A DNA stretch of 64,000 bases from Dipteris shenzhenensis (taxonomy: Eukaryota; Polypodiophyta; Polypodiopsida; Gleicheniales), in NCBI GenBank assembly GCA_047967505.1, contig CM106540.1. One strand, written 5' to 3'. The position numbers and the translations under genes are program-made. The stretch's first letter is position 1. Every line of letters starts with the position of its first letter. Shown here one piece after another: positions 1-9,696 of the stretch. Under the pieces are notes generated by a model. It had not been told where the DNA came from and made no database searches. It saw only the letters and a list, made by a program, of their open reading frames with translations.

Positions 1-273
1 ATGAAAATATGACTACCTTGTAGTAGATGGGAAGGTCATTTCATGTTAGGCTTGACGTTTGACAACAACCTCTTACTTTCTATTCCTTCTCCCATCGTAC
101 CTTCAAGTTCCTACTCTCATTACCATTCTCCTGTCCTAAGCCTTATTCATGCACTTTTGGTGGTTCCTTCTTCCATCTCGCCTCAGCTCTACCCTTCCTT
201 CTCATTATTTCTCATCTTTTTTGTGTAGACATGGATCTTTTCAAAATCATATCTTTCATGGAGCTAATCAACA
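1..273. other. unassigned AT-rich flank
   Basis: No gene, RNA or repeat structure is supported here. The short open frame at 43-228 has low-complexity Ser/Pro/Leu composition, no recognisable domain and no neighbour that would support it. Confidence 0.4.
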
Positions 274-568
274 ACAAAGATTTGATCGCTAAAAATGAAG
301 CAAACAAAGACAGTAGAAAGAGAGAACTCGCTCCACTGACACAAGCTGAAAAAGAGGAGTTTGATCTTTAGAAGCACCTAGAGAGGGAGGAGAGAGGGAG
401 AGAAAAAAGAGCTACTTTCAATAATCAACAATCAAGATTGGATCACTAAAAATCAAGCAAACAAAGAGAGCAAAAAGAGAGAACTCGCTCCACTGACACA
501 AGCTGAAAAACAAGAGTTTGCTCTTTAGAAGCACCTAGAGAGGGAGGAGAGAGAGAGAAAAAAGTAGG
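274..568. repeat. tandem duplication, two units of about 157 bp
   Basis: The segment beginning GATTTGATCGCTAAAAATG near 279 recurs as GATTGGATCACTAAAAATC near 436. The same order of blocks follows in both: GAGAACTCGCTCCACTGACA, an AAGCTGAAAAA block, GAAGCACCTAGAGAGGGAGG and a GAGA-rich tail. The copies differ by scattered substitutions, so the duplication is not recent. No open frame runs through it. Confidence 0.85.
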
Positions 569-1387
569 TGCACCTTCAAAATGAATACTTTAATGTTATA
601 CAGGAAAGAGTTAATAGAGTTTTTAAGTGAGGTTATGCTCCTAGCACTCGTCATGGGTGATTTCCACCACATGAAGAGCAAGACATACGGAATGGAGAAA
701 GAGCTATTAAAAAAAAAACCAATAATTCCTTACTTCTCTTCTATAGTTGTAATTATATTGACCATGAAGAGATAGCAAGCACATGCCTAGGTTGATTCTT
801 GGATAGTTTACTCGATGCTAATGCCTTCCATTGACTAAAATCTAGAGGCTTTTTGTAACTATTTGAAGATGTTTGTTATCACCACTAGTAAATATTATGA
901 GAGTTTGTAAGTGCTTTTGATGCATCCATTAATGTCATGGTATTCATAGAGGATATGAAAATTTATGTAAGATTTCATGCTAAATTTCATAATTTTAATG
1001 TTATTTTCTTTTAAAGGCTCTGAAATTTGATGGCTTTTATGCTTAATCTATTTTTTCAATAGTAGTATATTTTGTAACATTTGTCTAAAAGTAGTGATAA
1101 AAATGATTTTGGACATTGCACAATCCAAAATTAATGAAATACATGTTTGCAAATACTTTATGTGGGAACACCCCCATAAAGCCACAATGTCCATGCTCCC
1201 AGGGTAACAAGACATGGGTGAGGGTCTAAGTACCACTCTGCATGGGAGCCATGATCCACCAATCCAACAATTCTACCCGGTTGAAATGGAATCTATAATA
1301 AACATCATCAGTCGATCTAGAAACCCTGTTACTTGTAAGGACATCAAAGACTAGGGCATACTCATCCACACCATAGATTGCAATAAC
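569..1387. other. AT-rich stretch, probably decayed coding continuation
   Basis: No intact gene is seen. Read on the minus strand, the segment nearest the next feature (about 1140-1387) keeps a protein-like frame broken by stops that continues the decayed frame at 1388-1757. Beyond that the sequence is AT-rich with stops in all frames. Confidence 0.35.
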
Positions 1388-1757
1388 CTATAGAGGAATG
1401 CTTGCTCCAATGAATGCGCTCATCCAAGTGGAATACAAAGTAATCTTATCATCTGTTTCCATCCAATCCACTAGTATCGCTACATCAAACTGCTGAATTC
1501 TATGAGCACTCCCTCTCAGATAGCTTACTAATTGGGATTTACTGTGCTCTAGAAGTTTTTTGAAATTTTTCCAGGATCCCACTCTAGAGGTAGCACCCCT
1601 CTCCCACTTGGACCACTACATATAGTGTGAGGCACCAAGTGGCTTGCCATGATCATCATCAAGTATGTTGTCGTTCCACGTGACATGTTGCCTATCTCTC
1701 TTCAAGAGAGGAAGGGGAAACTCTTTGAAGAGTACTCCTTAAGCTAGCCCAAGCCTT
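1388..1757 (-). pseudogene. decayed coding unit, inverted copy of 31455-31757
   Basis: On the minus strand this encodes a frame of unknown family running through KSQLVSYLRGSAHRIQQF and VAILVDW. Nearly the same sequence lies on the plus strand at about 31455-31757. This copy extends about 60 bp further downstream (METDDKITLYSTWMSAFIG) before a stop. An upstream stop in the same frame is TAG here and TAA in the other copy, followed by WSKWERG, so the ancestral codon was probably Gln. The repeated occurrence suggests a mobile or repeat-borne sequence. No domain is recognised. Confidence 0.6.
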
Positions 1758-2804
1758 CAAAATGGTAGCCATAAAAGGGACAAAGGAGACCTAAGGTGAG
1801 CTGAAGTGAAAATCCATTTGGTATTATAACTTCAATCTCCTCCTAAAGATTTCATACTAACCTACATGCTAGGCATAAAGAAATCATTCCTTAGCTCTTG
1901 TCATGGCATAATTCCTATCACAACCATCTTGCATAGCAAGGCCCTACCATGTAAATTTGGATCTATGATGTCGAGCCCACCCTCCTACATGGGGAGGATC
2001 AATGTCTCCCAAGCCACTCTGGCTATGACATTTGTTGTGCCATCAAGTCCACTCTAGATAGAATTCCTTATAGGTCTTTTGACTTGAGTGATACACTCAA
2101 TGGCACCAATAGGAACAAATAGACTAAGCAATGGCCAACAAAGCCTAATTGACCACCACATCCCTAGATGCAAGCTTAAACTTGGCTGAACTCCAAAAGA
2201 GGAGTTTTCTCCAACATCGATGCAATTTGTTGTGATGGAGAGATACCCATGCCGACCTGGCACCTCAAATACCTGACATGAACACCCCTCTAACCTTAAT
2301 TGAAAACAATGTCATTCCTCCACCCTCATCAATGGATGCAAAAGCCATTGGATTTATGTCAATTGATGTGTGCCCCCACAACATCACAAAATATATCCAA
2401 GACTATCCTGAAAGAAGTGAGCATATGTGTATTGGCATCCAGAAAGATAATAATATCATCTCGGGGGGTTCACCTCCCAAAATTTTAGTATACCACATGC
2501 ATTCAAAAGGAGGGGTATTTTAATTCCACTTTTGAAAAAAATTTAACGGGTTTACAATAACAAGAGGAGGTTTTTAATTCAACTTTAGAAAAAAATCGAT
2601 TAGCTCACAATTAAAGAGGGGTGGGTCATCCTTCTTAAGTTGTGGGTCATCCTTCGCCTTTGGGAATAAAACCCAGAAGATAGGCCAAAAGGAAGAGGAA
2701 GGAAATATGCAGAAGGTAAAGTCCACCTAGGTCAAAGACTGGTCAATCAAAAGATGACTGTGTGGAGAACTGTGTGTATGGCTGTGTGCTGAACATGTCA
2801 TAAG
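1758..2804. other. stretch without a supportable gene
   Basis: Short frames on both strands show no recognisable domains. A two-unit tandem repeat lies at about 2505-2615 and is listed separately. The motif GGGTCATCCTTC occurs twice at about 2625-2655. Confidence 0.4.
2505..2615. repeat. tandem duplication, two units of about 54 bp
   Basis: The block AGGAGGGGTATTTTAATTC, then CACTTTTGAAAAAAAT, is followed by AGAGGAGGTTTTTAATTC, then AACTTTAGAAAAAAAT, with similar spacing. After the second unit a third beginning (AGAGGGGTGG) is visible. It is noncoding. Confidence 0.7.
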
Positions 2805-3890
2805 TCACCGTGGACTATTCAGATGCTCTATAGAAGAGGCATCTAGATGTGAGGCTAGTCGATGTAGCGATGGAGATGTGATCTGGTAGATAGTGACATA
2901 GGAGAGTGTCACCAACCCAAAAGAACTGATAGCAATGTGCGAGGTATGCTGCAACAATGTAATCTTTGTCGAATGAAGTGGGGTCGAAGAAGACCCCATA
3001 GTTGATGTGGACAGAGATTGATCCAAGGGTTGAAAATCTGGGGCTAAAGGTGCAAGTATGATACGTTGCTCTGCTGATGAAGAGGCCCGTAAAAGTGACA
3101 AGGTATGGCAACCTGTCAAACCTGTATGCTCAACTATCATGAGTTGAAGGTCATCTGATGTGTGCATGGCTAAACATCCATCGGCATGAGATGTAGCATC
3201 TGTCATAGGCTCATCAAGAAGGAGTTGACAGTCTAAAGCCCTAGAAGCCTCAAATATAGCTGTGAATGCATAAGATGTCCCTGAGGCGAATGAGGTGCTA
3301 AATGCTAATGTAGGGACTGATCTGTAGTTGTGGATCCAACCACTGATCTGCATCAAGTATGGATTGTATACGATAGCCATAAGTGCAGGATGAAACACTG
3401 AGTCTCCCCAGGTTGTGCTATGGCTGAACCTGATGATGTCTACTGCACTGAGGCAGGACCGCACTGATGCATAAGTATCCTCATACTGAGGAATGATCTA
3501 CTGATTGAAAGAGGTGGTGATCACTGGATCTAAGGGTGCAATGCGGCATGATTGAGCCGATGATCGAATGTCCTGAAGACTGATGTGCTGATTTGTATTG
3601 CTGAGGGGAACTAAGCCCAAGGTATGCTCTTTGTGTCAGAGGTGAAAGTATCAGTGATGGATGCTGAAATGGAATCACCTGAAGAGCTGGATGCGCCGAG
3701 GCATATATCTCTGCATGTGGTAGACAATGTGAGTGCCTCGTACTGAGGACTTACCTGTTGAATAACTGCATGATCATAGGTGAACTTTTGCTGAGTATCT
3801 GCATCTCTGGAAAAGGATGGAGTCGGATCCATGCATGAAGGTGATGGATGTGCATCATGAGAATCAGTTTGAGCCGATGTCGATGGGACT

Positions 3891-4010
3891 GCCTCGTGCT
3901 GAGGACTTATCATCAAATATGCCTTGTGTTGAGGGCTTACTGTCGAATGTGCCTCGTGCTGAGGGCTTACCAAGAAGTGTGCTTCATGCTGAGGGCTTAC
4001 TGAGGAATGT
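3891..4010 (-). repeat. 30-bp coding minisatellite, four units
   Basis: Four exact-length 30-bp units start at 3891, 3921, 3951 and 3981, each of the form GCCTCGTGCTGAGGRCTTA plus 11 bases. On the minus strand each encodes ten residues with the core SPQHEA. A related single copy (SPQYEA) lies near 3735-3760. The length is a multiple of three, so copy number can change without breaking the frame. Confidence 0.9.
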
Positions 4011-4030
4011 GCATGATTAGAAACTGCGGG

Positions 4031-4218
4031 CTGATGCATGCTAACATCTGAGGCATCTACATCTGATCTGTCAAGGCCAATGAGGCTCGAGTCTACATCA
4101 TAGACTGGTACATACCCTGTGGCAATAAATGGTCAAAGAAGGTTCTCTATTCACTTACGGATCTCGTCTGGAGTCATGATTGGTGTATCATCAGCTGTGT
4201 GATGATAATAACTCCATG
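4031..4218 (-). repeat. direct repeat, copy 1 (copy 2 at 17645-17831)
   Basis: About 188 bp matches 17645-17831 with few substitutions and the same orientation. Both encode the protein segment with HHTADDTPIM, DEIR, LLQPFIA and GYVPVYD on the minus strand. Subtracting Copia A and one target duplication leaves the two copies about 275 bp apart, so they were tandem neighbours. Copy 1 carries one TGA or TAG-type break near ENLL; copy 2 is open there. Confidence 0.85.
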
Positions 4219-4290
4219 CTGGAGGCAGTCTGGTGCTCTGTCCAAGAGGCTTACCCGTGTACCGATGAGAGTGTCTACCCATGAGAACAC

Positions 4291-4459
4291 TGAGAGTGAT
4301 CTCAATGGAAGCAAGAACGGAAGAAGGAGAGAGAGAGACAGAGAGCCACAAGTTTTGGTGGGTGCAGAACCACCCTAATCTTCTTTTTCATTCATTTATA
4401 TATGTGTTTGAGTATTGTACATAACCGGGGTAAAGGCACAGTGACCTTTAACCCCCACA
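4291..4459 (-). repeat. 3' LTR of Copia A
   Basis: One of two 169-bp LTRs differing by one base. It includes a GA-rich tract (AGAGAGAGACAGAGAG) and the short AT-rich segment TTATATATG. It is bounded on the outside by AACAC. Confidence 0.95.
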
Positions 4460-4512
4460 ACCTCCCACTTAAAGGACAATGTGCCTTTAAGGGAGAACAA
4501 CCAGTGAGCATA

Positions 4513-5153
4513 CTATCCAATGCCCATCGATACACGACAATACTCAAACCGCTGACTAGGTAGACTCTTCGTCAGCATATCTGCAGGGTTATCATCTGTA
4601 TGAACCTTGACAAGCTCTATGCGCTTGTCCTCAAGTACCTCCCTGATGAAATGGTACCTGACCTCAATGTGTTTGGTCTTTGCATGAAAGACCGGATTCC
4701 GTGCTAGCTGAATAGCACTCATGGAATCACTATGCAATGTCGGTACACCTATATGAATCCCCAAATCTCCCACTAGCCGATCAAGCCATATAGCCTCCTT
4801 GCAACCCTCTGTGGCTGCAACATACTCAGCCTTTGTGGTAGACAAAGAAACGCACTTCTGTGTGCGAGACATCCACGACATTGCACCACCTACAAAGGTG
4901 AACACATAACCAGAAGTGGATCTCCTACTATCCACATGCCCTGCATAGTCTGAATCTGTGTACCCAAGTACACGCATGTCTCCTCTACCAAAGCAGATGC
5001 ACATCTCCTTGGTACCCTTCATGTACCTCATGATGCACTTAACTGCCTCCCAATGCCTCTTTCTTGGATTAGCCATATACCGGCTAACAACTCCCACTGC
5101 AAATGCAATGTCTACTCTAGTAGCTATCATAGCATACATAAGACTCCCAACTG
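4513..5153 (-). pseudogene. Copia A pol, 3' part: end of RT and RNase H
   Basis: This is the C-terminal part of the A polyprotein, downstream of the B insertion. The frame resumes at GSLMYAM and runs unbroken to a stop at 4513. It holds the Copia RNase H domain: YTDSDYAGH (first Asp), the STTKAEY motif (usually STTEAEY, so the first Glu is Lys here), HSDSMSAIQLARNP and the KHIEVRYHFIRE block, then NPADMLTKSLP near the C-terminus. RNase H would degrade the RNA template during reverse transcription in the virus-like particle. Removing B and one copy of AACTG would restore frame continuity with 12594 onward. Confidence 0.93.
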
Positions 5154-5410
5154 TGACAAAATATGAAGAGGGGAGAGGAGAAGAGTGGAGATGAGGAGAG
5201 AGGGCACAGCTAGAGAGCACACCACAAATGACTAACTGTACACTAGAATTAGTTGAAAAAATAGAATATATACAAACCCTTTTAGGGTTAGGGTTAGGGG
5301 ATCTAACCCTTTCCTTTATAGCACTCTATAAGGTTAGTGCTATGCACATATGATCACGTGATGGTGCTATGCACACATGATCACATGATGTTGAGCGTGA
5401 ACTCTCAACA
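5154..5410 (-). repeat. 3' LTR of Copia B
   Basis: The LTR is 257 bp, TG...CA, and matches 12337-12593 except at one C/T position. It contains a telomere-like GGGTTAGGGTTAGGGG tract, a G-box (CACGTG) and two near-identical blocks of about 27 bp beginning GTGCTATGCACA. Confidence 0.95.
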
Positions 5411-5470
5411 CCTTCCCTCAAGATCAACATCATGAAGTAGCCCTTCCCTCAAGATGATGATTCTGGTCCA

Positions 5471-8400
5471 TCACACCCCTTTAATGGGAATGTCCTTCCT
5501 CTGCATCAAACCAAGAGCTAGTCGGTGTTTCTCGAATAGCTCTTTACCGAGTGGTTTGGTAAAGATGTCTGCAACATTTTCTTTGCTATCACAATGCTGC
5601 AGTGTGATGTCACCAAGTAACACTCTTTCTCTGATGAAGTGCTCTCTGACATCAATGTGCTTTGTTCTGGAGTGATATACTGGATTTTTGGCCAATGCTT
5701 GAGCCGATTGATTATCACAGTATATTGTTGTTGGCTTTAACTCATCAAAGTAATCTGTTTCTGACAATAGTCTTCTGAGCCATACAGCTTCACATGCACC
5801 TGTAGTGAGTGCCCTATATTCTGCTTCAGTCGAAGATAAAGAAACAGTTGGCTGTTTGACAACCATGATATAGCACCTTGACCAAGGAAAAATACATATC
5901 CCTGTGTCGATCTCCTGGTCTCATGATCTCCAGCATAGTCACTATCATAGTATCCATGCAACCGTGGATGACTTCCTCTGTATTCTATCCCAAATTGTCT
6001 TGTACCTCTGATGTATCTCAAGACTCTTTTGGCTACATTCCAGTGAGAGTGTTTTGGATTTGCCATAAACTGTGCTAGTGAGCTTACTGCATAACAAATA
6101 TCTGGCCGTGTGATTGTCAGATATATAAGAGATCCAATGAGTTGCCTGTAGTATCTGTCATTGACTGTAGGCTTTTCTGAATCTTTAGTAAGTTTTAAAC
6201 TCTATTCCATGGGAGTGGCTGCAATCTTGCAATCTGCCATATGAAACTTCTTCAGGAGACTGTCAACATACTTGAGCTGACTCATGAATGTGCTATCTGA
6301 ATCTCTCCAGAACTCAATTCCAAGACAATAGTGCATAAGTCCAAGATCTTTCATGTCGAACTCTGCAGATAAGTCTTGTTTTAGTTTTCTGATGAAGCTA
6401 TCCTTGCTTCCTGTCACAATCAGATCATCTACGTACAAAAGTGCAATAGTAATATCTTCCCCTTGAACTTTGTAGTAGAGAGTATGATCTGCATTGGACT
6501 TCATGTATCCCAGATCAGCAAAATACTTGTCAATTCTGCTGTACCAACTTCTGGGTGCTTGTTTTAAGCCATAGAGACTTTTCTTGAGATGGCAAACCTT
6601 GTTCTCTTTTCCTGGTTCAACATAACCGGCTGGTTGTTGCATGTAGACTTCCTCATCTAGATAACCATTGAGAAATGCATTCTTGACATCGAGCTGATAC
6701 ACATTCCATTTACTGAGTGTCGCTAGTGATATCAAGAACCGTATGGAATCCATCTTTGCTACTGGAGCATAAGTCTCATCATAATCTCGGCCATAGTGTT
6801 GTGCAAATCCTTTTGCAACTAATCTGGCTTTGTATCGCTGAATACTGCCATCTGGATTGTACTTCACTTTGTATACCCATTTGTTGGCTATGGCCTTCTT
6901 TCCTGGTGGAAGGTCGCATAATTCCCAAGTGTTATTTTTATACAAAGCATCCATTTCTTCATTCATAGTAGTTTGCGATTCTGGCTTATCTACTGCATCT
7001 TCGAAGTACACTGGTTCTTCTGTAGCCATGATGGTAGTCATAAGAGCATAGTTGGTGGTTTCCACCTGAATTGCTTTGCCTTTTTGAGCATATGTCAATC
7101 TGGCTGGTGGTCTGCTTTCCCTAGTAGACCGTCTGAGCTGCTGTGGCGCTGCTTGGGGTGTTGCTGGCAATTCTTGCTCTTCTTCATCAACCTGTTCTGT
7201 AGGTGACTGTGAAGTCGATGCTTCTATCTCCTGTGTAGGTGAGGTTTTCCATTCTGATTCCTCATCGAAGATTACATCTCTGGAGATAATGACTTTGCGG
7301 TTGATGGGATCATACAATTTGTATGCTTTGCTTTCTTCACTGTAGCCAACCATGATGCATTTGCGTGACTTCGCATCCAATTTCCTGCGATGATCATCAT
7401 GTATGTGGGCATATGCTATGCAACCAAATATGCGGAGATGCCCAATGCGTGGCTTGTGTCCAGTGAATGCTTCATAAGGAGTCATACCTTGTATCGGTTC
7501 GGTAGGAAGCCGATTAAGCAAGTAGTTAGCTGTAGCTATTGCTTCTGCCCAATACTGATTCAGAAGATGCTTTTCACTAAGCATTGCTCTAGCACTGTCT
7601 GCTAAAGTCCCATTCTTCCTTTCAGCTATTGCATTTTGTTGAGGAGTATCTGCACATGTGAATTGTCTTCGAATGCCGTGATTTTTGCAAAAATTGATGA
7701 AGGCTGAAGACATGTATTCACCTCCTCTGTCTGATCTCATGACCTTGATCTTTCTGCCTGTCTGGTTTTCTACCATGGCTTTGAATTCTTGAAATCTAGC
7801 AAACACTTTAGATTTCTCTTTTAGAAAGTAGACCCAACAATATCTGCTGTAGTCATCGATGAAGGTCAAGCGGGTCTGGGCATAACCCCATACATCTGTA
7901 TGAATCAAATCAAGAATACCTCGTGCACGAGAGGTACTTCTGACAAAGTTGGTTCGCTTTTGTTTGCCGAAGCAGCATGCTTCACAAACTTTTCCAAGAA
8001 ACTGTAGCTTCGGAATCCCAATTGCCATATTTTGATTCCTGAGATCTAACAAGTACTTGAAGTTGACATGACCATATCTCTTGTGCCATTTTGCAGATAG
8101 TGGCATCTGTTGCATTTGAGCTGACATGGCATGCTTATCTGGTACTATAGCTAGCATCCTGTATAAGCGTCCTTCCTTGACACCTTTTGCTACTAGCTGA
8201 CCTCTTTTGGATTTGTCTCTGATAGTGCATTCATCACCGTCGAAGATGACTTTGTAGTTGTGTTCCGTCATTTGACCTACTGACAAAAGGTTCTTGCTGA
8301 GCTTCGGAACATAGAGCACATCTTTGACTAATCCTTTTGTACCAGTGAAATTGTTCATAGGGATAATACCTGTCCCTTGAACCGGATTCGGTGTATTGTC

Positions 8401-8496
8401 TGCTGTGTAGATAACATTCTTTTGACCTTCTAATGGCTTCATTTCTGTGAACCATTCCTGATGATTTGTCATATGAGATGATGCACCGCTGTCGAT
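5471..8496 (-). pseudogene. Copia B pol: protease, integrase, RT, RNase H
   Basis: The polyprotein needed to copy and insert the element. On the minus strand it begins with the aspartic protease motif DSGASSHMT right after a TAG stop at 8497. Next are the integrase zinc finger (HKRYGH with CEACCFGKQ) and the integrase core (HTDVWG, FIDDYSRY, AIAERKN). RT follows with WVYKVK, DVKNAFLNG, LYGLKQAPRSW and YVDDL. RNase H has DSDYAGD, SSTEAEYRA and CDNQSA. Breaks: TAG at 8497 where Copia proteins usually have Trp; TAG at about 6199 after ATPME; a one-base frame change near 5850-5860. Between DVWG and FIDDY the integrase is about eight residues shorter than in A, an in-frame loss. Confidence 0.95.
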
Positions 8497-8499
8497 GTA

Positions 8500-9696
8500 C
8501 TAAGGATCCTGTTCCACTTGGCCGACTTGATAGCTGAAATCCTCTTTGGGATTGAAATCAGTGTCTAGGTGCATTATATCAGTCTGATGCAATTCCTCAC
8601 TTGCAAGAAACATATTGCCATGTTCATTTGCAAAATGACTGTGACTAGAATGTCCACCACGATGATTTCCTCTTCCTCGGGAATTCCCTCGATTACTGCT
8701 GGATTGACCGCCTTGGTCATACTGCTTCTTGCGGCAATCTCTTTCATAGTGTCCAAACTTGTGACAATAGTTGCATTGAATGTTTGACACATTGGTGGAT
8801 GCATTCCCTCGTCCTTGGAATCTTCCTCGGTTGGAATGATTTCCTCTTTGCTGATTCTGATGTTGCTGATGCTGATGCTGATGCTGATTTTGACTTTGTT
8901 GGTGATGACCACTTTTCTGATATGATTTACCTCTATTTCTATCTTTGCCTCTGCTTCTGTCTGAAGCTGTGAATGCCTGATCATTAGAATGACCTTTACG
9001 TGCTTGAATGGCCTGAGTCCTGAGTTCTTCACCAAGTAGAACTGACTGAAGTTCTTCCAGTGTTGGAATTTGCCGTTGGATGGCAATACTCTGGACTAGA
9101 TTCTCATATCCTTCTCCTAGTCCATTCAGGATTACTTGAACCATTTCTGCAGGATTCATAGTCTCTCCTGCTGCTGCAAGTTGATTGTTGTAGTCTTTGA
9201 TGCGGAGTACATAAGCATGACCGGTTTCACTACTGTTGCGGAAACTCTGGTTGATCTGGTTTCTCAGGGTGAGAATCCTGGATGTGTTCTTGGACTCGTA
9301 GAGAGCTGCGAACATATCCCATGCTTCTTTTGATGTCTTGACTGTGTTGAGCTGTCCTAGCATGACATCTTGCACATTCTGCTTGATCAGGTGATAGGCA
9401 TACTTGTCTTTCTTATCCCATTCTGCTTGAGCTCGGGCAATGGCGGGATCTGACACTGGTGCGGAAACTGTTTGTGTAGATGTAGATCCCGATGTAGATC
9501 CCGTTGTTGGTGCTGTGACAACAGATGGAGTAGAGCTACTGGTGGCTGGATCGGCCAATGGTCTAGGTATAGATCCATCGACATACTCCCATTTGTCCTG
9601 AAGCACAAGAATGGTCTCCATTCGGTATTTCCATGTACCGTAATTGGAGTTGTCTAACTTAGCAGATGCCTCCAGATTGAGGTTGCTAGTCGACAT
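8500..9696 (-). CDS. Copia B gag
   Basis: A 398-residue capsid protein that packages element RNA in cytoplasmic particles. It starts at ATG 9696 (MSTSNLNLEASAKLDNSNYG), matching the usual LTR-gag start near the motif LDNSNYGTWK. The UBN2-type gag fold is covered by TWKYRMETIL, the DMFAALYE region and LRIKDYNNQL...MVQVILNGLGE. A His/Gln-rich, Arg/Gly-rich tail follows. The zinc knuckle CNYCHKFGHYERDC (CX2CX4HX4C) is intact. The frame is open throughout and ends at a TAG that also separates it from the protease. A related gag fragment lies at about 49490-49596. Confidence 0.93.
   Translation of the reverse strand: MSTSNLNLEASAKLDNSNYGTWKYRMETILVLQDKWEYVDGSIPRPLADPATSSSTPSVVTAPTTGSTSGSTSTQTVSAPVSDPAIARAQAEWDKKDKYAYHLIKQNVQDVMLGQLNTVKTSKEAWDMFAALYESKNTSRILTLRNQINQSFRNSSETGHAYVLRIKDYNNQLAAAGETMNPAEMVQVILNGLGEGYENLVQSIAIQRQIPTLEELQSVLLGEELRTQAIQARKGHSNDQAFTASDRSRGKDRNRGKSYQKSGHHQQSQNQHQHQHQQHQNQQRGNHSNRGRFQGRGNASTNVSNIQCNYCHKFGHYERDCRKKQYDQGGQSSSNRGNSRGRGNHRGGHSSHSHFANEHGNMFLASEELHQTDIMHLDTDFNPKEDFSYQVGQVEQDP

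Larger units (their letters stand above)
2805..4290 (-). pseudogene. unrecognised Ser/His/Gln-rich coding region, interrupted by Copia A
   Basis: Minus-strand frames at 4290-4045, 4039-3611 and 3464-2805 (219 codons) look like one protein broken by stops and frame changes. The first part reads AWSYYHHTADDTPIMTPDEI and continues to a segment ending DSSLIGLDRSDVDASDVS. It is followed by four 10-residue repeats of SPQHEA type, then Ser-rich low-complexity sequence. The 219-codon part has no recognised domain. The segment holding the HHTADD motif is repeated on the far side of Copia A, so the region was tandemly duplicated before A inserted. It could belong to the same element as the B-like leader downstream of A. 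Function is unknown. Confidence 0.45.

Noticed and set aside
43-228. 61-codon open frame near the left edge
   Set aside because: Low-complexity hydrophobic/Ser/Pro composition with no supporting context.
5275-5300. Telomeric or interstitial telomere repeat
   Set aside because: Only about three units, repeated identically in the other LTR at 12464-12485, so it is part of the LTR rather than telomere DNA.
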